In this document: in pieces, positions 1 through 8,488 of the stretch
Layout: each line of letters begins with the position of its first letter
How positions within the stretch are numbered: position 1 is the stretch's first letter
Source: JBFLVQ01 sp040758525
Lineage (GTDB): Bacteria > Acidobacteriota > Blastocatellia > Chloracidobacteriales > JADJPF01
Assembly (NCBI GenBank): GCA_040758525.1
Contig: JBFLVQ010000093.1
Span: 1-19,770 of the forward strand
DNA length: 19,770 nt
Direction of reading: 5' to 3'
Made by a program: the position numbers and the translations under genes
The notes under the pieces: generated by a model
What the model saw: the letters and a program-made list of their open reading frames with translations, nothing else
What the model was told of the DNA's origin: nothing
The model's database searches: none

Positions 1-32
1 GACTAGACTTGTGGTAGAGAGAAAAATCACGG

Positions 33-38
33 CATAAT
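33..38 (+). promoter_or_regulatory. Possible -10 box for a leaderless transcript
   Basis: The hexamer CATAAT matches the TATAAT consensus in five of six positions and lies 7 bases before the ATG at 46, so transcription would begin at or next to the start codon. A weak -35 candidate, TTGTGG, lies at 9-14 with an 18-base spacer. There is no clear ribosome binding site before the ATG, only a short GGGG, which fits a leaderless message. This is inference from spacing only. Confidence 0.3.
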
Positions 39-45
39 TACGGGG

Positions 46-2385
46 ATGAGGCTTCCTGCTGGCATAGTACTACGTTTCTTAATGGTATGGCTACTGGCTG
101 GCTGTTTTATGCTTGCCCCCGTAGCGCTCTCTAGCCCTAGTCTAGCATCAGTCAACCAGATAGATTTCCCTACTGCCTTTGTACCGAATCAATCTAATAT
201 CGTCGTCTTTAGTCAGATAGAACCTTTTGCCTTTACTACTGCCTTTCACACTGACACGCTCTTTGCCTTTAATGCAATCACTGGCGAGCAGTTGAGTAGC
301 ATTGCCACCGGCGATGGACCAACTTTTATCGCTTTACACGAGAGCACAGCAGGACGAAGGCTGGCCGTGACCAATACTGCTTTTATAGGTCTACCAATAC
401 CAACCATCAGCTTTATCGATGCTAGCGACCCTACTAAACTAAGTGTCATTGCACAAGCTGAGTTAAAGCGTAATTTCACACTTGCTCCCAGTCAGCGCAC
501 ACTCACCTTTAGCGCTGATGGTACAGTTGCGTTTGTTGCTGCAGTTAAGCGCAATGGTAGTGCTGTGCTCTTTAGTTTTCAGGTCGATACTGGCGAACAG
601 CTAAGTCAGCTAGAACTCCCTGCAATACCTTTTAATGTAGCAACTACCAAGTTATCAGGACAAGAAAGCTTGGTCTTAACATTAGCTGGTGATCGTCCTC
701 AGGTGCTGGTTGTCAATGTTGAAGACACAGGTAGATTACGTATCACCACTCGTGTGCAACTACCTGCAGGCGCTGGATTGGCGAATGAAAACAACATTGT
801 TACAAACCCGGATGGTACTATTGCCTACCTTGCTTCTGCCGATGCAGGGATGCTCTTTGCCATCGACCTAGTGCAGGGCCGTATACGTGCACAGGCTGCC
901 GTTGGCTCGTTTCCTGCACAATTAGATCTGGTCAATCAGCAGTTGGCGGTTGTGGCAATATTCGATGGCACAGTAAGCATCTTCGATAGCAGCAACCCCG
1001 ACAATCTTACACGAGTAGCCACTTATCGTTCATCTTCACGCTTTCTTACTACTGCGCCCGCACTTAGTGCAGATGGGCGTAGAGGTTTTGTCGCTACTCA
1101 GTTTGGCCACCAGCTCTTTGTCTTTGACACTGCTACTGGTGCACAACTGAGTGCACTCAATCTCAATGGACCGCCGCAAAACTTACAACTGCTACGTACT
1201 ACCGACATAGATAGACTAGCAATCATAGACGAATTCAATCATCGTACTGTGCTGATAGAAGCAGATGCAGACACACCCAAGCTGACAGGAATTTTTGCCC
1301 CTCCAGGTGCAGTCAATTTTACTCTTACACAAAACATCCTCTTTAGTCAGGATGGCCAACGTGCTTTTGTTGCCTCTCCAACTAGCAATGAACTGCTTGT
1401 TATTGATACTGAGCAGGGCTTGGTAACACAGCGTATTACCGTGGGTCAGCGCCCTGAACGGATCGCGCTAGTAGAAGTAGCTGGTCGCGCACGATTAGCA
1501 GTTATTAACACCAATTCTAGCTCTATATCATTAGTGGAGGTCTTTGGCAGCGAGGCGCGTATTACTGGTACAGTGGCGCTTCCAGATATTTCTCCGCTTG
1601 TACTTAGTCTGTTAGTTGTCGTATTCAGCAATGATGGCAGCACTGGATTTGTTGCAGATGGAGTAAATAATATACTGGCTTTTGATGCTGTGACAGGTAC
1701 GATAGAGCAACGTCTAGCGGTTGGTGAAAAGCCAGTAGGACTAGCACTCTATGAACAAGGCAGCGATCGCCGACTAGCAATTATTTGTGCTACTTTCGAT
1801 AAGCCACCTACTATTGTCTTTGTTGATGCAACTGGCCCACTACGCGAATTAGCACGTTACCTAGCACCTAAGAATCAACTTTTTGCGCTTAATAATATCC
1901 CTATCTTTAGTACAGATGGCCGCTACATCTATGTCGTCTCTTCTTTTTCTGCAGAACTGCTCTCTATCAATGCACAGACAGGGCGGCGAGTTAGCCGTAT
2001 TGCAGATATTAATGCCCCACAGCTTACCAAACTGCCTAGCACTAATGGCGATCGGCTGTTAGCAGTGAATCTTGCTAATGATCGTAGTTTTATTATTACC
2101 GCCAATGCACAAGGCAGCTTACGAATCCGTACAGGTATTAAACTACCAAAAGAGAGATTTCTTACGGTAGGCAATAATGCTGTGACAACCGCTGATCGCG
2201 CTTATGTTACTGATTATGGTAGTGGTCGGCTCTTCATTTTTGCTCCCACCAGTGGCACATTGCTAGAGACTGTAGTATTAGGCGGCGGACCAGCCAATAT
2301 CGCTCTAAGCAGTGATGGTAGGCGGCTGTTAGTACTGGAAGCGAATCGTACTGCTAGTCGAATTATCATTATTGGACTACCCTGA
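46..2385 (+). CDS. Exported YVTN/YncE-like beta-propeller protein
   Basis: This 779-residue protein is built from repeats of about 93 residues. Each holds a 'S-x-D-G-x-x-x-(F/Y)-V-A' strand, then a 'hydrophobic-D-x-x-T-G' turn and a 'G-x-x-P-x-x-L' strand. The repeat serines fall near residues 156, 254, 341, 434, 528 and 622, with a degenerate copy near 716. Each unit looks like two beta-propeller blades of about 45 residues, enough for two propellers. This is the pattern of YncE/YVTN-type propellers (lactonase-like fold), which usually act as binding scaffolds outside the cytoplasm; no catalytic residues can be assigned. The N-terminus is a signal sequence. It contains a lipobox-like LAGC ending at residue 20, but hydrophobic sequence continues to a signal-peptidase-I-like SLAS near 31-34, so lipoprotein versus soluble export is unresolved. 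No functional link to purL downstream is evident. Confidence 0.85.
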   Translation: MRLPAGIVLRFLMVWLLAGCFMLAPVALSSPSLASVNQIDFPTAFVPNQSNIVVFSQIEPFAFTTAFHTDTLFAFNAITGEQLSSIATGDGPTFIALHESTAGRRLAVTNTAFIGLPIPTISFIDASDPTKLSVIAQAELKRNFTLAPSQRTLTFSADGTVAFVAAVKRNGSAVLFSFQVDTGEQLSQLELPAIPFNVATTKLSGQESLVLTLAGDRPQVLVVNVEDTGRLRITTRVQLPAGAGLANENNIVTNPDGTIAYLASADAGMLFAIDLVQGRIRAQAAVGSFPAQLDLVNQQLAVVAIFDGTVSIFDSSNPDNLTRVATYRSSSRFLTTAPALSADGRRGFVATQFGHQLFVFDTATGAQLSALNLNGPPQNLQLLRTTDIDRLAIIDEFNHRTVLIEADADTPKLTGIFAPPGAVNFTLTQNILFSQDGQRAFVASPTSNELLVIDTEQGLVTQRITVGQRPERIALVEVAGRARLAVINTNSSSISLVEVFGSEARITGTVALPDISPLVLSLLVVVFSNDGSTGFVADGVNNILAFDAVTGTIEQRLAVGEKPVGLALYEQGSDRRLAIICATFDKPPTIVFVDATGPLRELARYLAPKNQLFALNNIPIFSTDGRYIYVVSSFSAELLSINAQTGRRVSRIADINAPQLTKLPSTNGDRLLAVNLANDRSFIITANAQGSLRIRTGIKLPKERFLTVGNNAVTTADRAYVTDYGSGRLFIFAPTSGTLLETVVLGGGPANIALSSDGRRLLVLEANRTASRIIIIGLP

Positions 2386-2427
2386 CGGCGTGTAATCTCT
2401 AACAAGGATTGTCTTTTAATGTCAGTT

Positions 2428-2467
2428 GAGGCAAGATATTAGGCTTTGCCTGAAACCCTTTTGCCTC
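2428..2467 (+). promoter_or_regulatory. Inverted-repeat elements in the purL leader
   Basis: GAGGCAA at 2428-2434 is complementary to TTGCCTC at 2461-2467 and also, over six bases, to TTGCCT at 2446-2451. The inner copy can instead fold locally as AGGC-TTT-GCCT (2441-2451). The leader could therefore take alternative pairings just ahead of the purL start. No known purine riboswitch core was recognised. A regulatory role is inference. Confidence 0.25.
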
Positions 2468-2480
2468 TGCTGAGATATTT

Positions 2481-4730
2481 ATGACGGAGCAATTTACCCC
2501 AGCAATTATCGCCAGTCACGGTCTTACCGAGGAAGAATACCGTAAAATTGAATCACTGCTTGGACGCACTCCTAACCTGGTTGAACTAGGTATCTTTTCG
2601 GTGATGTGGTCCGAGCACTGCTCATATAAATCCTCACGCACGCATCTCAAACGTTTGCCTACTCAGGGTGAGTGTGTCTTGCAGGGACCTGGCGAGAATG
2701 CTGGTATTATCGATATAGGTGGTGACTGGTGTGTTGCCTTCAAGATAGAGTCGCACAACCATCCTAGTTTTATCGAGCCTTACCAGGGTGCTGCTACTGG
2801 TGTAGGCGGTATTTTACGTGACATTTTTACTATGGGTGCACGTCCACTGGCGATCTTGGATAGCCTACGCTTCGGTCTGCTTAATGTACCCAATAATCGC
2901 CGTCTAATGGCTGGTGTAGTAAGAGGTATTAGCGATTATGGTAATAGCTTTGGCTGTCCTACGATAGGCGGTGAGATCTATTTTGGTGATTGCTACAGTG
3001 CTAATCCACTTGTCAATGTTTTTGCTCTAGGGCTTGTTAAACGAGATCAGATCTTTTTAGGCAAAGCGGTTGGGATAGGCAATCCAGTTATCTATGTAGG
3101 CGCCAAGACTGGCCGTGATGGTATTCATGGCGCGACAATGGCATCGGCAGAATTTGATGAGACTTCAAGCGCTAGGCGGCCTACTGTGCAGGTTGGTGAT
3201 CCATTCGCAGAAAAACTCTTGCTAGAAGCTTGCCTAGAAGCAATGCGTTCAGGTGTAATTATTGGTATACAAGATATGGGTGCAGCCGGCCTGACCTGTT
3301 CTAGTTGTGAAATGGGGGCACGAGCTGGCACCGGTCTAGATATTGAATTGAGCCTAGTACCACAGCGTGAGTCTGGCATGACTCCTTATGAGATTATGCT
3401 GTCAGAATCACAAGAGCGTATGCTAATTGTTGCTGAGCATGGACGTGAACGAGAGTTAATCGAGATCTTCAATAAATGGGAGCTTGATGCGGTAGTGGTT
3501 GGACATGTAACTGATACCCAGCGGCTACGTGTGTTCAACCATGGTCAACTGGTTGCTGATATTCCTAACCGTGCGCTTACCGATGAGTCCCCTATCTATC
3601 ATCGTCCCCTACAGGAAATCAATATTGTGCAGCCAGATGCTCAAGAATTATGCGCTAAATATGAGCTATCTTCTGATCAGGTTGCTGAAGTCTTCTTGCG
3701 TCTGCTCACTTCGCTTAACATATGCTCTCGTCGCTGGGTCTATCGTCAATACGATCACACAGTACGTACCAACACAATTTTATTGCCAGGCTCAGATGCC
3801 GCCATAATACGTGTCAAAGAGACGCGTAAAGCGCTGGCCATGACCCTTGATGGCAATGGTCGTTATTGTGAATTAAATCCACGCGAAGGGGCGCGATTAG
3901 CAGTAGCAGAGAGTTGCCGTAACCTGGTAGTAAGTGGCGCGCGGCCATTGGCAGCAACCAACTGTCTCAACTTTGCCTCTCCAGAACGGCCTGAAGTAAT
4001 GTGGGCCTTTAGTGAAACGATTGATGGTTTAGCCGAAGCCTGCCAGGCTTTTAATACTCCTATTACAGGCGGTAATGTCAGTTTTTATAATGAGACAGAA
4101 GGTCGTGGGGTTTATCCTACACCGGTTATTGGCATGGTTGGGATTATTGATGATATGAGACAGCTCACTACCTCTGATTTAAAACAGCCTGGTGAGCTGA
4201 TTGTACTGCTTGGTCAGTGTAGAGAGGATTTAGGTGGCAGTGAGTATCTCGCTGAGATTCATGGCTGCATAGCTGGACAGCCACCTAAGCTCGATTTGGA
4301 GATGGAGTTGGCAGTGCAACAATGTTGTCAGGAAGCAATCCAACAAGGTCTGCTCTCCTCTGCACACGATGTCTCGGATGGAGGTCTATTGATCGCATTA
4401 GCAGAATGTTGTATTGCCAAGCCAGTTGGTCACTGTCTGGGTGTAGAACTGGATCTAAAACGTAGTGATACACAGGCTTTTGCTACCGGCATCTCCCTTG
4501 CCGCTGCGCTATTCGGCGAGACTCCTGCACGAATTATTGTCTCTCTGAAGGAGAACGATCTACCAACTCTTGAGCAGATTGCTGCACGTTACAATGTACC
4601 CTGCCGCCCTCTAGGTCGTAGTGTAACGGACTGGTTCATGGTTCGTATTGATGGTAAGGAACTGATCCGTCAGCCTGTTCTGGAACTTGCCGAACGCTGG
4701 CAGAGCGTACTCGACAATATCCTCTCATAA
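2481..4730 (+). CDS. purL: Phosphoribosylformylglycinamidine synthase, PurL subunit
   Basis: PurL carries out the ATP-dependent conversion of FGAR to FGAM, the fourth step of de novo purine synthesis in the cytosol. At 749 residues this is the short PurL form, which needs separate PurQ (glutaminase) and PurS subunits; neither is in the window. Family signatures are intact: the MWSEHCSYKSSR stretch (residues 42-53) with His46, PGENAG (70-75), KIESHNHPS (88-96) with Glu90 and His92, and the AATGVGG loop near 104-110. The second AIRS-like half carries GGNVSFYN and the HDVSDGG motif near the C-terminus. The start is the ATG at 2481, although the ribosome binding site is weak (a lone GAG seven bases upstream). 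The gene stands between unrelated neighbours rather than in a pur operon. Confidence 0.97.
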   Translation: MTEQFTPAIIASHGLTEEEYRKIESLLGRTPNLVELGIFSVMWSEHCSYKSSRTHLKRLPTQGECVLQGPGENAGIIDIGGDWCVAFKIESHNHPSFIEPYQGAATGVGGILRDIFTMGARPLAILDSLRFGLLNVPNNRRLMAGVVRGISDYGNSFGCPTIGGEIYFGDCYSANPLVNVFALGLVKRDQIFLGKAVGIGNPVIYVGAKTGRDGIHGATMASAEFDETSSARRPTVQVGDPFAEKLLLEACLEAMRSGVIIGIQDMGAAGLTCSSCEMGARAGTGLDIELSLVPQRESGMTPYEIMLSESQERMLIVAEHGRERELIEIFNKWELDAVVVGHVTDTQRLRVFNHGQLVADIPNRALTDESPIYHRPLQEINIVQPDAQELCAKYELSSDQVAEVFLRLLTSLNICSRRWVYRQYDHTVRTNTILLPGSDAAIIRVKETRKALAMTLDGNGRYCELNPREGARLAVAESCRNLVVSGARPLAATNCLNFASPERPEVMWAFSETIDGLAEACQAFNTPITGGNVSFYNETEGRGVYPTPVIGMVGIIDDMRQLTTSDLKQPGELIVLLGQCREDLGGSEYLAEIHGCIAGQPPKLDLEMELAVQQCCQEAIQQGLLSSAHDVSDGGLLIALAECCIAKPVGHCLGVELDLKRSDTQAFATGISLAAALFGETPARIIVSLKENDLPTLEQIAARYNVPCRPLGRSVTDWFMVRIDGKELIRQPVLELAERWQSVLDNILS

Positions 4731-4760
4731 CCACTCTAGACGAATTAGCGAGCACCTTAC

Positions 4761-4788
4761 TTGGCAGGCAACTACGATCAAATAAATA
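4761..4788 (+). promoter_or_regulatory. Candidate sigma70-type promoter for the histidine kinase gene
   Basis: TTGGCA at 4761-4766 (five of six to TTGACA) is followed after 16 bases by TAAATA at 4783-4788 (three of six to TATAAT). It lies 30 to 100 bases before both possible starts of the kinase gene. The -10 match is poor, so this is tentative. Confidence 0.25.
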
Positions 4789-4827
4789 GCAACCTAACAT
4801 ATTGTAGCTATTACTCCAGGCGCTGAT

Positions 4828-6429
4828 TTGCTAGCATTAACCATCGTATTATTAGAGTTAACGCGCATGCAAAGTATTAAGTCGTTATATTCCCGTGAAC
4901 GTTTGCAATCAGCTCTAGACCATATACCGGTCGGCATTTTGATCGTAAATAGTGAAGATTTGTCGATTATTGAGGCTAATGCAACCGCGCTTCATCTGCT
5001 CTTGAACGAAAGTCAACTGACCAATCGGTCATATCAACTTACCGAACTACTACCTGAACTGGATCAGACTGGTGTTGCCAACCAACTACGTGCGCTCAGC
5101 TACACTAATCAACATTTAATTATCAATGAATATGAACATCATCGTGCTGGCCAGGGCCTAACATATTGGAAGGTGGAGGCAATCGCATTACCACAAAACG
5201 ACAATGTTAAAGAACTGCTGATCCAGTTTACCAATATTACTGAACAGGCACTGGCTAGACGACAGGCTTGGCAACTGGCCAATGAGGCACAGGGCCGCGC
5301 CGCAGAATTAGAGGCGATTATCTCTCAGATGATTGAGGGACTGATCGTTGTCGATTCAATGGGCCGTATCCTCAATATCAATCGCCGTGGCAGTGAGTTG
5401 TTGGGCATTGCCGCGAGTGGCGAGTTACCACCCTTATACTATCTTAATGGTGAGATCTTCCCTAAAGATAAACTGCCCTTTCTACGTGCCGCCCGTCATG
5501 GTGAAACGCTTAAAGATGTCGAGATTCTTGTACGCCCACCCACTGGTCCTGAGTGTGTGTTGAGCGTCAATGCCACCCCACTACTTAACAGCACGGGTGA
5601 GATTATTGGCGCAATTGCAGTCTTTCACGATATTAGTGACCGTATACAGTATCAACGCTTACTAGAACAGAACAATGAACGATTGATTGAAGTCGATCAA
5701 TTGAAAACACGCTTTATCTCTACAGTTTCCCATGAACTACGCACGCCACTCAATGCCATCACTGGACTAGTACAACTGCTGCAGCGTGATAAGAGTCAGC
5801 CTCTCACAGAGACACAGCTTGATATGGTCAGTCGTATCGCAGTTAACTCCAAACACCTGATGATGCTTATTAATGACCTGCTAGACTATTCACGACTCGC
5901 TTCTGGTAAAGAGAAGATCAACTTAAAGCGTTTCCTAGCCTATGAATTGATTGAACAGGTCTGGGTCGGCTTGATCGATAGTGCTGCTGCTAAAGGACTC
6001 AAATGTATTAAGGAGATTAGCAACGAACTGGGCGAGATTGTTAGTGACTATACCAAATGCCATCAGGTACTCACCAATGTGCTTGGTAATGCAATCAAAT
6101 TTACTCAACAGGGCATGGTCAGCCTACATACCTTCTGTGTTGATGAAGAGTTTTGGTGTGTACAAATAGCGGATAGTGGTCCAGGTATTCCCTTAGAAGA
6201 ATTAGAGACAATTTTTGATGAATTCCACCGTGGCCGCAATGCCGAGATGGGCCGCTTTGTTGGCACCGGGCTGGGATTACCAATCAGTAGAAAGATGGTT
6301 GAACTGATGGGTGGTACTATCGAGGCAGAAAGCACTCTTGGCAAAGGCTCCTTATTTCGTATTACTTGGCCAATCGATGTAAGTAAGTTTGTCTCCCCTG
6401 AGATCATCGCCGGTGGCAATAAAGCTTGA
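4828..6429 (+). CDS. PAS-PAS sensor histidine kinase (orphan, probably cytosolic)
   Basis: This protein of up to 533 residues is a two-component sensor kinase. Two PAS domains occupy about residues 26-140 and 158-275. A HisKA dimerisation domain follows with the H-box SHELRTP and phospho-acceptor His302. The HATPase_c domain carries the N-box with Asn421, the G1 box DSGPG from Asp449 and the G2 box GTGLGLP from Gly479. All motifs needed for autophosphorylation are present. The start is uncertain: TTG at 4828 has AGG seven bases upstream and adds a short hydrophobic stretch, while ATG at 4867 lacks a good ribosome binding site. A stop at 4795-4797 rules out a longer N-terminus. Neither start gives a real transmembrane segment, so an intracellular signal sensed by the PAS domains is likely. 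No response regulator lies in the window. Confidence 0.93.
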   Translation: MLALTIVLLELTRMQSIKSLYSRERLQSALDHIPVGILIVNSEDLSIIEANATALHLLLNESQLTNRSYQLTELLPELDQTGVANQLRALSYTNQHLIINEYEHHRAGQGLTYWKVEAIALPQNDNVKELLIQFTNITEQALARRQAWQLANEAQGRAAELEAIISQMIEGLIVVDSMGRILNINRRGSELLGIAASGELPPLYYLNGEIFPKDKLPFLRAARHGETLKDVEILVRPPTGPECVLSVNATPLLNSTGEIIGAIAVFHDISDRIQYQRLLEQNNERLIEVDQLKTRFISTVSHELRTPLNAITGLVQLLQRDKSQPLTETQLDMVSRIAVNSKHLMMLINDLLDYSRLASGKEKINLKRFLAYELIEQVWVGLIDSAAAKGLKCIKEISNELGEIVSDYTKCHQVLTNVLGNAIKFTQQGMVSLHTFCVDEEFWCVQIADSGPGIPLEELETIFDEFHRGRNAEMGRFVGTGLGLPISRKMVELMGGTIEAESTLGKGSLFRITWPIDVSKFVSPEIIAGGNKA

Positions 6430-6527
6430 TGATGAGTGCTTCTGATACTGATCGATAACAACAACCAACTACTACATCAAGCATATCATGGTTGTAGTCT
6501 TGCGCGCCGACCTAGATAATGATTAAA

Positions 6528-6538
6528 TGGTTAAACCA
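6528..6538. repeat. Short palindrome TGGTTAAACCA before the Ser/Thr kinase gene
   Basis: TGGTT and AACCA are perfect complements around one central A. The palindrome ends two bases before the AAGGAG ribosome binding site (6541-6546) of the kinase gene, so a bound repressor could affect expression. It is short enough to occur by chance. Confidence 0.3.
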
Positions 6539-6552
6539 CTAAGGAGCAGTGA

Positions 6553-8016
6553 ATGAAAATCTGCCCCAAATGTAAGCGGCAATTTGAACAGAATATCGCT
6601 TTCTGCGGCTTTGACGGACAACAGTTAATCGCAAGCCAGAGTGAAGACGATCTAGTTGGACGTCTTATCGATTACAAGTATCAGATTGAGCAGCGGATCG
6701 CACGCGGCGGCACTGGTAGCGTCTACCGTGCCGTACACCTACAGCTCAATATGCCAGTTGCTGTAAAGGTGATGCACCGCCGTCTTACTACCGATCTGGT
6801 TGCTGTTGAACGTTTTCGCCGTGAGGCTTATGCAATGATGCAGATCCGCCATCCCAATGCGATTGCGGTGATGGATTTTGGTGTCACACCAGACAATCTT
6901 GTTTATGTGGTGATGGAGTATTTAGAAGGTAAGACATTGAGACAGCGCCTCAAGGAGACACGCTTTCTTAGCCTTACTGAGATTAATGACATTCTCCAAC
7001 AGATCTGTGCTGCGGTCGCGATTGCACACAAGCGTAAAATCATCCATCGTGATCTTAAGCCAGAGAATATCTTTATACATCAAGATGATGATACTACGGT
7101 CGTTAAGGTACTCGATTTCGGTATTGCCAAATTTAAGGAAGTATCTGCCGATGGCCTCAATGAACTGGAGTTAACACGCCAAGGTGTAGTAGTCGGCACA
7201 CCCTACTACATGTCTCCAGAACAGTGCTATGGTAAGGATATCGATACACGCTCAGATATCTACTCGCTTGGCATCATCCTCTATGAACTGCTCGCAGGGC
7301 GTGTACCCTTCTTAGGAAAGTCGCACACTACCGTAGCAGTCAAACAAGCACGTGAGAAGCCACGCCCTATCTACCAACTACGGCCTGAAGTGCCGGCGGT
7401 GCTTAATGCTGTAGCAATGCGCGCACTAGAGAAGTCAGCTTCTGATCGTCACCCTGATGTTCAAACCTTTGCCAGCGAACTAGACGCGGCAATGAAGGCA
7501 GTAACAGAGAAAGAGTTCCTTAAAGTCTTTGCCGAAGCTAGTGAGCAAGACCTAGAAGCTGCTATACTGCTTACTGCCGATCCTGCCAAACTCAATGCAC
7601 GTATTGCTGATGCCAACCCTAACAAGCCGCGCAAGAAGAAGTTTAATACTAATAACCTTAGTGGGAATGAGACAGCATCTCCGTCTCAGGATGCTGCCAC
7701 GGTAACAAGCTATGAAGCAAAGCCACATACACACGATACCAGTGAATCCACCATGCATATGGTGCGTACAGAAATTATTCAGCATAAAACCATATCCAAT
7801 TCCACCATTAGTGGTGCCCTTACTCCTGATCTGATTGCGCAAAGCTACCAAGACTCGTTTGTACAGGTCGGTAGTGAAATCAGTATGTTGCTGCAAATCA
7901 TGCTTGGTGATGTAGAGAAGCGCCAGCCTATCGACACTGTCTTTCTCATCGAATTAAAGACTGCTATCGATCAATTGCGTAATATTATCTACAATCTACA
8001 ACGGCTTGATCAGTAA
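6553..8016 (+). CDS. Zinc-ribbon Ser/Thr protein kinase (PknB/Hanks type)
   Basis: This 487-residue protein is predicted to phosphorylate Ser/Thr residues of unknown targets. It begins with a zinc-ribbon-like segment, CPKC at residues 4-7 and a further Cys near 18 in FCGFDG, though only three cysteines are obvious. The kinase domain runs from about 42 to 310: glycine loop GGTGSV (52-57), VAVK with Lys72, HRDLKPEN with catalytic Asp167, DFG with Asp188, and a GTPYYMSPE activation segment ending at Glu223. It should therefore be active. The last 170 residues are polar and low in recognisable structure, with a helical tail near 430-487. There is no transmembrane helix or extracellular sensor domain, unlike classical PknB. 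The start is secure: AAGGAG at 6541-6546 sits six bases before the ATG. It follows the histidine kinase gene by 123 bases. Confidence 0.96.
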   Translation: MKICPKCKRQFEQNIAFCGFDGQQLIASQSEDDLVGRLIDYKYQIEQRIARGGTGSVYRAVHLQLNMPVAVKVMHRRLTTDLVAVERFRREAYAMMQIRHPNAIAVMDFGVTPDNLVYVVMEYLEGKTLRQRLKETRFLSLTEINDILQQICAAVAIAHKRKIIHRDLKPENIFIHQDDDTTVVKVLDFGIAKFKEVSADGLNELELTRQGVVVGTPYYMSPEQCYGKDIDTRSDIYSLGIILYELLAGRVPFLGKSHTTVAVKQAREKPRPIYQLRPEVPAVLNAVAMRALEKSASDRHPDVQTFASELDAAMKAVTEKEFLKVFAEASEQDLEAAILLTADPAKLNARIADANPNKPRKKKFNTNNLSGNETASPSQDAATVTSYEAKPHTHDTSESTMHMVRTEIIQHKTISNSTISGALTPDLIAQSYQDSFVQVGSEISMLLQIMLGDVEKRQPIDTVFLIELKTAIDQLRNIIYNLQRLDQ

Positions 8017-8098
8017 ATTACGTATATTTCAGGCAATAAGGTTTTGATTGGATCGCGAAGTTATAGTAAATTGCTTGTAGCCGAGGCGAACGCCGCCA

Positions 8099-8121
8099 AC
8101 GTGTGGATCAGTAACACACGT
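8099..8121. promoter_or_regulatory. Perfect inverted repeat upstream of the mini-GntR gene, possible operator
   Basis: ACGTGTG (8099-8105) and CACACGT (8115-8121) are perfect complements across a nine-base spacer. The repeat lies about 75 bases before the ATG at 8195 and just upstream of a TATAAA box at 8145-8150, a position suited to a regulator of that promoter. GntR-family proteins bind palindromes as dimers, so autoregulation by the downstream gene product is a natural guess but not shown. Confidence 0.4.
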
Positions 8122-8144
8122 ATGCTGGCTCTATAGATATTCTG

Positions 8145-8150
8145 TATAAA
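8145..8150 (+). promoter_or_regulatory. Candidate -10 box of the mini-GntR promoter
   Basis: TATAAA matches TATAAT in five of six positions and is preceded directly by TG. It lies 44 bases before the ATG at 8195. No good -35 hexamer is found 16 to 18 bases upstream, so the promoter would need an activator or be weak. Confidence 0.3.
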
Positions 8151-8194
8151 AGCTAGTAGATTATTAGCAATTCATTTTTGGGTGCTAGAAATAT

Positions 8195-8455
8195 ATGAAA
8201 CTGACGATTCGCGATGTCGCACAAGCTGGACCGATCTATCAACAAGTGAAAGACGAGATCGAGTCATTGATCAGCACCAATCAACTCAAGAAGGGTGAAG
8301 TCTTGCCACGCCCCGGTGAGGTTGCCCGTGAGAATAATATTCCAGAGCCTGAGGTCGTACGCGCCTACTATGAACTAGTACTTTCAGGAACGCTCAATAA
8401 GACACAGCGCAAGAACCTCTTTGGGGAAGCAGTACTAGAACATTCCATTAAGTAG
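8195..8455 (+). CDS. Minimal GntR-type winged-helix DNA-binding protein
   Basis: These 86 residues align by eye with the GntR winged helix: PIYQQVKDEIESLI (13-26) as the first helix, LKKGEVLPRPGEVARENNI as the turn and second helix, then the recognition-helix region ending in VVRAYYEL, and a short wing near GTLNKTQRKNLFGEA. The protein ends there, so it has no effector-binding or oligomerisation domain. Ordinary GntR regulators are over 200 residues and YtrA types about 110-130. The usual 'SR-T-V-R-A' recognition helix reads PEPEVVRA here, so the DNA target may be atypical. The ribosome binding site is weak (GGTG). It is the last + strand gene before a convergent gene 33 bases away. It could be an autoregulator or a partner of another protein. 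Confidence 0.75.
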   Translation: MKLTIRDVAQAGPIYQQVKDEIESLISTNQLKKGEVLPRPGEVARENNIPEPEVVRAYYELVLSGTLNKTQRKNLFGEAVLEHSIK

Positions 8456-8488
8456 CGGTGCAGTTCGGAACGCAATCCATCTTTCCTC

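Noticed and set aside
2386..2480. Purine riboswitch before purL
   Set aside because: The leader before the start is under 100 bases and none of the conserved purine riboswitch core sequences were recognised.
6105..6464. - strand open frame of 119 codons
   Set aside because: It is antisense to the ATPase domain of the histidine kinase, whose motifs are intact; the reverse frame has no family features.
8080..8130. Resemblance to a 16S rRNA helix region (GGCGAACG followed by AGTAACAC-CGTA)
   Set aside because: Only short words match; the intervening and flanking bases do not continue as rRNA, so it is not an rRNA fragment that I can support.
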